Source of the DNA: Corallochytrium limacisporum
Lineage: Eukaryota; Opisthokonta
DNA length: 64,000 bases
Direction: 5' to 3'
Assembly: GCA_002811645.1 (NCBI GenBank)
Contig: PDIP01000040.1
Span: 38,261 to 102,260, forward strand
Shown in pieces: positions 58,177-64,000 of this stretch. A program made the position numbers and the translations under genes. Position 1 is the stretch's first letter. The number at the start of each line of letters is the position of its first letter. A model generated the notes under the pieces. It was not told the origin of the DNA. It made no database searches and saw only the letters and a program-made list of their open reading frames with translations.

Positions 58177-59616
58177 ATGCCACTGTATCTCTGGGGGGCG
58201 GGCAACCATGGGCAGCTCGGACTGGGAGATCTTACAGACCGGGAGCGGCCTGCAGAGGTGCAGCTGGTTGCAAATCAGCTGCGTGATTTGACGCCGGACG
58301 GCTTACCATCACCGACGGCTGAGAGTTTAGGATCGGTCCCAAACGACATTTGTCAAATTACCGGCGGCGGGGCTCATACACTCTTTGTGACAACCTCGAA
58401 TTGTGGGGACGTGTACGTAAGTGGCTCCCATGCTAAAGGCCAGCTCGGAGTAGGCGACTCTGTTATCCCCCTCAGGGACCCAGGGACACAAATATTTGTG
58501 AGGGTCTCAATTGGTGGTAACGAACGGATCAGAAAGATAGCGGCTGGGTGGGAGCACACTCTGGTTCTCACGACAGAAGGAAAGGTCTATGGATGGGGCC
58601 ATAATGGCTTTGGGCAGCTAGGGCTCAGTGACAAATTGAAGGTGGTCTCTGTACCAGAGATCCTGCCCATTGAATCTCCGATTGTGGATATTGCCGCCGG
58701 TCTGAGGCACAGCGTTGTAGTGGATGTTCATGGGAAGGTCATGGCCGTTGGGAAGAGTGCGGCCTCTCGTGCCATGACCTGGCAAGAGGCCCAGATGCAC
58801 CCACTAACGGGACTGCTGTTCCAGGATGATGGGAAGCGGTGCAGTGTCGCCGCTGAGGACATTTCAAACAATCATTATCATCCCATGCACTTCGACCGCG
58901 TGGCCTGTGGACAACATCACGTAGTGGTGTATTCGTCCAGAGACGCCCGCCATATGGCAGTGATGGGTAACGACCGGTTTGGCCAGTGCTGCGGTCTCTC
59001 GGGTCGCATTAGGATTTCCGGACTGGAGCAGGACGAGGCAGTCAAGTCGTCGACTGAGTACGAATTGTCAGTGGAAGAGTACGAATCAACTCGGTCGCAG
59101 TCTCTGATGCAGGCCTCTCCGAACCGTGCCAAGCGGCGGCGAATGATTCCGAAAGAGTCTGTGCCAGTCCTCACGGTGGTCCGCACTGATCCCACTGTAG
59201 ACAAGATGGTGTACAACGATGTAAGATGGACTGTGAATAGCGGTTGGAGCCATCTTGTCCGGTGCGATGGCAAGACAGCGTGGACCTGGGGCCGTGGTGA
59301 CTTTGGGCAGCTTGGACGGGGTCTGGACAGCGACAACGGTGGAACCCGCGCTGGGCTCGTTAACTTCAGCCCGATGATAGTGCCAGTAACAACTGATCTG
59401 GCGGTGCAACAGAGCGTCGCCGGATCAGAACACACTCTGCTGCTTACGAATCGTGGACTCTACGCGTGTGGTTGGAACGAGCATGGTAATTGTGGAACAG
59501 GGGACACGGCCGATGTAAGAACACCAACATTGGTAACAAATGTGGAAATCCCGGACATCTCGGTAGCTGTGATAGGTGCGGGCATGGCGACGTCAATGGC
59601 GTTTTGGCCATCATGA
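58177..59616 (+). CDS. SERGEF: SERGEF-like RCC1-repeat protein
   Basis: 479 residues from ATG 58177, made of RCC1 propeller blades throughout. Blade marks: LYLWGAGNHGQLGLGD (about 3-18), GDVYVSGSHAKGQLGVGD, KVYGWGHNGFGQLG, a degenerate central blade with a Ser/Arg-rich insert (about 285-335), then WTWGRGDFGQLGRG and ACGWNEHGNCGTGD. The AAGLRHSV, SGWSHLV and GSEHTLLL turns and the WNEHG blade match SERGEF (DelGEF), a protein tied to secretion control through Sec5 of the exocyst, better than RCC1 itself. No other domain is present. The GEF activity of this family is disputed. Confidence 0.82.
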   Translation: MPLYLWGAGNHGQLGLGDLTDRERPAEVQLVANQLRDLTPDGLPSPTAESLGSVPNDICQITGGGAHTLFVTTSNCGDVYVSGSHAKGQLGVGDSVIPLRDPGTQIFVRVSIGGNERIRKIAAGWEHTLVLTTEGKVYGWGHNGFGQLGLSDKLKVVSVPEILPIESPIVDIAAGLRHSVVVDVHGKVMAVGKSAASRAMTWQEAQMHPLTGLLFQDDGKRCSVAAEDISNNHYHPMHFDRVACGQHHVVVYSSRDARHMAVMGNDRFGQCCGLSGRIRISGLEQDEAVKSSTEYELSVEEYESTRSQSLMQASPNRAKRRRMIPKESVPVLTVVRTDPTVDKMVYNDVRWTVNSGWSHLVRCDGKTAWTWGRGDFGQLGRGLDSDNGGTRAGLVNFSPMIVPVTTDLAVQQSVAGSEHTLLLTNRGLYACGWNEHGNCGTGDTADVRTPTLVTNVEIPDISVAVIGAGMATSMAFWPS

Positions 59617-59702
59617 TGCATTGGCACTCCATGGCAATATCAGAAATAGATGCTTTATAAAGATACTCTAAATTACTTCACAATCCACTAGAACAATTCG
59701 CA

Positions 59703-60605
59703 CTATCGCTGCTTTCCGCAGGACCGACAAAAGGCATCATCCGCCATACACCTTGACCCGCAGCCAGTACACACAGCCGTCAGCTCCCACTCCGGTGTAG
59801 CAAAGCGTAAACGTCGCCGCAAACGGCGACTGAACCACAATCCAAGCCCACCCAGAACCATAAGGAACAGCTGGGTCAGTAGCAACGTGAAAAGGAACGC
59901 CCAGCGGACCATCTCCACGGTCGATGCCTTGGTCGGATCCTCGTGAGAGGGGAAGCCAAAGCGTCCGCTCCAGTGGATCCACATATCCGGTCCCACAGTC
60001 ACCATGTTTACTGTAACCGGAACGGAGTCCGACGCACTAATGGTACCGTTCAGTGTCAGACACTCACTTTCTTTTTGTTTCTTCTTCTCGACATCAAAGT
60101 CGCTGCCTTCCCCATCGGCGTCATCGGCACCGCAGACGATGGACACCTTTACTTTTGTATCCTCTTTGATATTGTACTTCATCGCTAGGCTCATGTCTTC
60201 AATGGCCGTCTTCATGGTCAATGGGGCCTCGTTTGCGTCTAAATTAATGTCAAAAGGAGCTTTATCAGTCACCATGGTGGTGTTGAAAAACTTCTCACCC
60301 TCGCCAATGCGTACAAAGTTGTGCAGATCTTTGGCGTTCATATTTACGTGTCCTCCCATCAATTCCATGGCACCATTTGCCTCAGAATAGTTTGCCGCGA
60401 AGCCCTTACCACTCAACTGAATACCCTCTTCCAGGGTCATGTTACTGAAGCGCGCTCGGATGTCGCTAAGGGTAATGTTGTGGGCAATTTTGTCATAGAG
60501 TGCATTTTCGATAACTTTCGCACTCTCTCCGTCCTTTTCATGGTTGAAACCCAAGACAACAGTTGCCAGGAGCACAGCTTCCAGGAAGGTCAAAGAGAAT
60601 TTCAT
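59703..60605 (-). CDS. Single-span membrane protein with C-terminal zinc ribbon, unrecognised
   Basis: 300 residues from ATG 60605. A signal peptide (about 1-19, LTFLEAVLLATVVLG) leads into a lumenal domain of about 200 residues with several N-glycosylation sequons. Alternating beta-like segments resemble a lipid-transfer or LolA-type fold, but no family is recognised. A membrane span follows at about 235-257 (WAFLFTLLLTQLFLMVLGGL), then a basic stop-transfer RRLRRRLR. A cytosolic zinc ribbon ends the protein: CTGCGSRC, then CRSCGKQR. Such short zinc ribbons occur on otherwise unrelated membrane proteins. It is convergent with SERGEF, 86 bp between stops. Confidence 0.7.
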   Translation of the reverse strand: MKFSLTFLEAVLLATVVLGFNHEKDGESAKVIENALYDKIAHNITLSDIRARFSNMTLEEGIQLSGKGFAANYSEANGAMELMGGHVNMNAKDLHNFVRIGEGEKFFNTTMVTDKAPFDINLDANEAPLTMKTAIEDMSLAMKYNIKEDTKVKVSIVCGADDADGEGSDFDVEKKKQKESECLTLNGTISASDSVPVTVNMVTVGPDMWIHWSGRFGFPSHEDPTKASTVEMVRWAFLFTLLLTQLFLMVLGGLGLWFSRRLRRRLRFATPEWELTAVCTGCGSRCMADDAFCRSCGKQR

Positions 60606-61202
60606 CCTTGCTGTCACTGAGAAAATGCTTTCACGACTAGCTCATATTCAAACACAGAACTGCATTTCCTACACAATAGTTCCCCTTCCTTACCTCTCTG
60701 ATTCACAGTTACACTCTAAACGATCTCTACTAAATGATACAAATGCAAAGGCTCTGTGAAAATGATGCGGTCTCATCTACCTGCTCTGAACTCCAAATCG
60801 CAAACGAAAAACAGCCAAAGTAAGTCACGGGACAAGGATCAAAAAAGCCAACGGGGGTCCAAGTAGTCAGTCACTGGACAGCCGAGGTGAGATGGGTTCG
60901 GGGGCGACTTCCGTCATTTCCCGGGTCTTCCTTCTCAACACACGGGCCGGCTGCGAAAGCGAATTGCACGGGGAGGCACACCCCCGGATCACCGGCCGGA
61001 GGGCAAAAGAATTGGGGCTCCCTGGGTGTCGGGGCGGGGAGGGGGCCAGGGGGCCCGGAGCCCCCGGGGCGGGAGAGAGGCACTGGACCGGTTAGAGAGG
61101 AAAGGGGCGACAGCCCGAGGGGCCTGCGGCGAGCGGAGGGTGCGATCCTCTTTGTATCGTTTTGTGTATTTGCTTACTAGTACTTGGTTCTTGATCTATT
61201 AT
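60606..61202. other. Intergenic region between zinc-ribbon and DNAJC28 genes
   Basis: About 600 bp, with a G/C-rich block (60900-61130). The open frames there are Gly/Pro/Arg-rich composition artefacts. No RNA gene or repeat is supported. Confidence 0.4.
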
Positions 61203-62459
61203 CTATGTCCGTTTACCGCCAAAGCCATCACTGGTAAGCACGTTCATGATCCGTTCCAGAAGACCCGGTCCTGTGCTGGCCCGCTGTTTGGCTTCGCGGA
61301 GCCTGGCGGCGTCCCAGTGAGGTTTGCTCTCCGGCGGAACGGGAGTTATCTTCCTAATCTTATCCAGTTCATATTCGATGTTGTAGTGCATCTTCTGTGC
61401 CCGCAGGATTGGCACAATGAGATTGAAATGATCAATACGTTTGTTTAGATGATTGATGGAGTCCCTCATGCGCTTCTCTGCGTCCCGCCACATCATTTCG
61501 TCAATCTCGGTCTCCATGTTGCCGTAGCAGTGCCAGGAGTACTCGCATTTCTTGCGCACCCGATCAATGGACTCGCGAATGTCCTTGTCTTGTTCAATCC
61601 ATTCCGGCAAGAGACCAGCATGGTGCATTAGACCCTGCATCTTCTGTGTTGTGCGATCCACGAACGGAGACGCGCTCTTGTACTTAATCGGCTTGCCTTT
61701 ACCCTTCAGATTATCAAAATCGCCTTTGGCCATGGCTTCTGTGATCATATCCTCGACCAAGCGAGTGTATCCCTTAGTTGCCTGGCGCTTGCGTACATAC
61801 TCACGCGCAGAGTCCTGCTGCTGTGCCACCAAGGCCGCCTCCTCATCCCCTTGCGCGCCGTCTTTGATACTCCGCATCTTTTCCATGTCCACGACCGCGT
61901 CCACTGCCCGTTCAAAGCGCTTTTGCTGTCGGCGCTTCTGTCTCTGAAAAACCGTACCGCGACCGACGTCCCAGTTTTCGAGGTATTGTCTGTGCTGGGG
62001 TGCGGTGTGCTTGATGTCCGGATAGTCATCTGGGTTGAATCCGGGGTCCTCAGCTTCATTCGCGTCCCGCTCTTCTATGTCCTCCACAATCAACTCGTAC
62101 GCAAGTGCAATCTCTTGGAATTGAGCGTGTTCAGTTTCACCTTGCTTTTGAATGGTATCCGGGTGGTAAACTTTTGCCAGTTTGAAGTATGCTTCCCGTG
62201 CCTCCTCAAGGGAGCTGGTCTCTTGCAACCCTAAGCGTTCGTAAGCCTTTCGCACGCTCGCCGGTTTCACTGCTGATCTTGATCTCTTTCGGTGCAAATT
62301 TGAGTCGTTTTTTCTATTCTCGAACTGTTGATAGTATAGTGACCGGGCTAAGTGAGTGGGCAACATGGGTCTACCACATCCAGCAAACTTGCTGCCTGAG
62401 ACCCGTCCGCAGCGCAGACAGGTCTGCATCCCAATGAGCCGTGCCCGCAGCAAAGGCAT
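61203..62459 (-). CDS. DNAJC28: DNAJC28-like J-domain protein with DUF1992
   Basis: 418 residues. The N-terminus carries basic residues and no acids for about 45 residues, fitting a mitochondrial presequence. A J-domain (about 72-140) keeps the HPD motif that stimulates Hsp70 (KVYHPDTI). A charged linker is followed by the DUF1992 module (about 235-330), with LVEDMITEAMAKGDFDNLKG, KGKPIKY and the conserved LLPEWIE. J-domain plus DUF1992 in this order defines DNAJC28. Its client is unknown; I infer a mitochondrial Hsp70 co-chaperone. The divergent start lies 105 bp from the small ORF at 62565. Confidence 0.92.
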   Translation of the reverse strand: MPLLRARLIGMQTCLRCGRVSGSKFAGCGRPMLPTHLARSLYYQQFENRKNDSNLHRKRSRSAVKPASVRKAYERLGLQETSSLEEAREAYFKLAKVYHPDTIQKQGETEHAQFQEIALAYELIVEDIEERDANEAEDPGFNPDDYPDIKHTAPQHRQYLENWDVGRGTVFQRQKRRQQKRFERAVDAVVDMEKMRSIKDGAQGDEEAALVAQQQDSAREYVRKRQATKGYTRLVEDMITEAMAKGDFDNLKGKGKPIKYKSASPFVDRTTQKMQGLMHHAGLLPEWIEQDKDIRESIDRVRKKCEYSWHCYGNMETEIDEMMWRDAEKRMRDSINHLNKRIDHFNLIVPILRAQKMHYNIEYELDKIRKITPVPPESKPHWDAARLREAKQRASTGPGLLERIMNVLTSDGFGGKRT

Positions 62460-63155
62460 CTTAGTTCTTTTCGCGCCTCTTGAGGATCAATCAACTATCA
62501 TGTTACGATTTCATAAATATCCACTTACTACAACCAGCATATTGTCTCGAAGTCAATATCCACCATGGCCGAAGTAGCCCGCTTGGGTGGCTATGAGGGT
62601 CTCAAGGCTGTCTGGAAAAAGGTCTCTCTCGACAGATTGAGACCTTCCGCGATGAAATTGAACAAAACCCCCTTCAGATTAGGTTTTCAGTTATGTTTAT
62701 CAAGAGACCCTCAGTGGCTTTGTAGAGAGGGGTTCTGTTCGTCAGCTTGTAGTCCCTCTGGTGACTTTTTCCCTGTTTGGGCGGGAAGCTGAGTTTGAAA
62801 ATATCGTGCAGTAGAAATCCCATAGTCAAGGCGAAATTTGCACGGGGAAACCGGAAAGGGGAGTAAGTACGGTTGCAGCGCGGAGGTGGAGGACCTGGCA
62901 GGAAGATGTGCATAGCTCTGAGTAGTAGAGTGGTCTCATCAGGTATGCGTTCTTAGTCTCGAGCTGCAAATATCGCGCCTGTGGCCCAATGTGGTTGTAG
63001 TGTGCTTGTATACACTGGGTACTTGAGAACACCGTGTAAGGTAAGAATTGTTGAAGAACTGGCGGGATCTGAACAAGGGGATGTTCCGACAGCAAGGGCC
63101 AAGCAAACAGACGTTTCAGGTCGGGTCTATTTACGAAGCAAGTTAGCCAGAAACC
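62460..63155. other. Divergent promoter region between DNAJC28 and TOP2
   Basis: About 700 bp. Apart from the weak ORF at 62565-62792, nothing coding, repetitive or RNA-like is evident. Confidence 0.4.
62565..62792 (+). CDS. Possible small ORF or first exon, unrecognised
   Basis: 75 codons from an ATG in good context (CACCATGG). The first 40 residues (AEVARLGGYEGLKAVWKKV, then RLRPSAMKLNKTPFRLGF) look like a small basic mitochondrial or ribosomal protein. The rest is Cys/Ser-rich and less convincing, so the real protein may be spliced. No family recognised. It may also be chance in the DNAJC28-TOP2 intergenic region. Confidence 0.25.
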   Translation: MAEVARLGGYEGLKAVWKKVSLDRLRPSAMKLNKTPFRLGFQLCLSRDPQWLCREGFCSSACSPSGDFFPVWAGS

Positions 63156-64000
63156 ATGGCTGATATCTTTGGAGACGCTACGAACAAGCCTGCCGCGGCC
63201 GCTCCGGCCAAGGCCAAGGGCAAGGGAAAGTCTGTGGAAGAAGTATACCAGAAGGTGACCCAGACCGAGCACATCTTGCTCCGCCCTGACTCCTACATTG
63301 GCAGCACTGAGCCGCATTCTGACACTATGTGGATATACGACAAGAACAAGATGCAATTCGACCAAAGAAAGGTCACTTACACTCCCGGTCTGTACAAGAT
63401 CTACGACGAAATTCTTGTCAATGCCGCTGACAATAAACAGCGGGATTCGAGCATGAACAAGATCAAGATCGACATTGACAGGGAGAACAATACCATCAGT
63501 GTTTGGAACAACGGTCGTGGTATTCCTGTTGTAATGCACAAGACTGAAAAAATCTACGTACCTCACTTGATTTTCGGTGTTCTGCTTACGTCCTCAAACT
63601 ACAACGATGGTGAGAAGAAGGTCACTGGTGGCCGCAATGGCTTTGGTGCAAAGCTTTGCAACATCTTCTCTACCGAATTCATCATTGAGACGTGCAGTGA
63701 AGGTAAGAAATATCGTCAGGTCTTTAGTGACAATAACAGTACACAAGGCGAAGCAAAGATTACCAGCACCACCTCTCCGGACTATACATGCGTAACCTTC
63801 AAGCCGGACCTGAAGCGGTTCAACATGACCCAGCTTGATGAGGACATTGAAGCGCTGATGATTCGGCGTGCATGGGATGTGGCTGCCTGTAATACTGGTG
63901 TCACTGTGTATCTGAACGGTGAAAAACTGCCCGTGAAGGGCTTCAAGGACTACGCACGCATGTATATTGAGACCCGTGGTACCGAGAACCCTATCATTCA
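63156..64000 (+). CDS. TOP2: DNA topoisomerase II, 5' part (runs off the window)
   Basis: The first 281 codons of eukaryotic type IIA topoisomerase, which passes one DNA duplex through another using ATP. A short Ala/Lys-rich start (residues 11-25) precedes the GHKL ATPase: EVYQKVTQTEHILLRPDSYI with the family's QTEHILLRPDxYIG, then YKIYDEILVNAADNK with the magnesium-binding Glu and Asn, NNGRGIPV, and GGRNGFGAKLCNIFS, the ATP-lid loop. It starts at ATG 63156 in strong context (AAACCATGG). The 3' end is outside the window. It appears intact as far as visible. Confidence 0.97.
   Translation, partial: MADIFGDATNKPAAAAPAKAKGKGKSVEEVYQKVTQTEHILLRPDSYIGSTEPHSDTMWIYDKNKMQFDQRKVTYTPGLYKIYDEILVNAADNKQRDSSMNKIKIDIDRENNTISVWNNGRGIPVVMHKTEKIYVPHLIFGVLLTSSNYNDGEKKVTGGRNGFGAKLCNIFSTEFIIETCSEGKKYRQVFSDNNSTQGEAKITSTTSPDYTCVTFKPDLKRFNMTQLDEDIEALMIRRAWDVAACNTGVTVYLNGEKLPVKGFKDYARMYIETRGTENPII

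Noticed and set aside
61026-61448. G/A-rich 140-codon frame before DNAJC28
   Set aside because: Gly/Arg translation of a GC-rich intergenic block that runs into the DNAJC28 gene on the opposite strand.

Overview
This window is nuclear DNA from a eukaryote, most likely a unicellular protist with few introns. Almost every recognisable gene is one uninterrupted reading frame covering the full length of its family, up to 1,348 codons for the NEK10-like kinase. The gene set is eukaryote-specific: a TFIIIC subunit, TAF4, an LSD1-type demethylase, JMJD4, tafazzin, ZNF277, SERGEF, NEK10, DNAJC28, TMEM41/VTT and DNA topoisomerase II. This mix, with an animal-type (6-4) photolyase and axonemal gene relics, fits an opisthokont or unicellular holozoan lineage (for example corallochytrean- or ichthyosporean-like). 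That placement is inference, and the species cannot be read from the sequence.

Layout. 0.2-2.2 kb holds a divergent GTF3C5-like TFIIIC subunit. Tail to tail with it lies a wrecked copy of outer-arm dynein light chain 1 (DNAL1), then about 4 kb without a credible gene. 7-17 kb holds an orphan secreted protein, a mitochondrial RAP-domain protein, a small DUF3395-like protein, an acidic protein, a (6-4) photolyase and a small membrane protein. 16.7-30 kb holds an S1/P1 nuclease with a membrane anchor, KDM1A/LSD1, a wax-ester synthase/DGAT, tafazzin and JMJD4. 30.8-40 kb holds ZNF277, a GST, an EF-hand relic resembling the C-terminus of calaxin, and an intact NEK10. 40.5-45.4 kb holds a membrane glycosyltransferase, a frameshifted GT61 glycosyltransferase, a coiled-coil ORF and a TMEM41-like scramblase. 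47-64 kb holds a patatin-type TAG lipase, TAF4, a coiled-coil basic protein, an intact GT61 paralogue, SERGEF, a membrane zinc-ribbon protein, DNAJC28 and the 5' part of TOP2.

Themes. Genes cluster loosely by cellular role: transcription and chromatin (GTF3C5, KDM1A, TAF4, TOP2), lipid metabolism and membranes (WS/DGAT, tafazzin, TMEM41, patatin lipase), mitochondria (RAP protein, tafazzin, DNAJC28) and secretory glycosylation (three glycosyltransferases). They alternate strands and are not an operon.

The most notable signal is the pair of relics of axonemal outer-dynein-arm genes (DNAL1 and a calaxin-like EF-hand end), with an intact NEK10 gene next to the second relic. This suggests ongoing or recent loss or remodelling of motile flagella, or decayed duplicates. 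Long intergenic islands (23.5-27.2, 45.4-47.4, 53.2-55.6 and 57.5-58.1 kb) are rich in poly-G, poly-C and pyrimidine/purine blocks. I saw no tRNA, rRNA, CRISPR array or intact mobile element.
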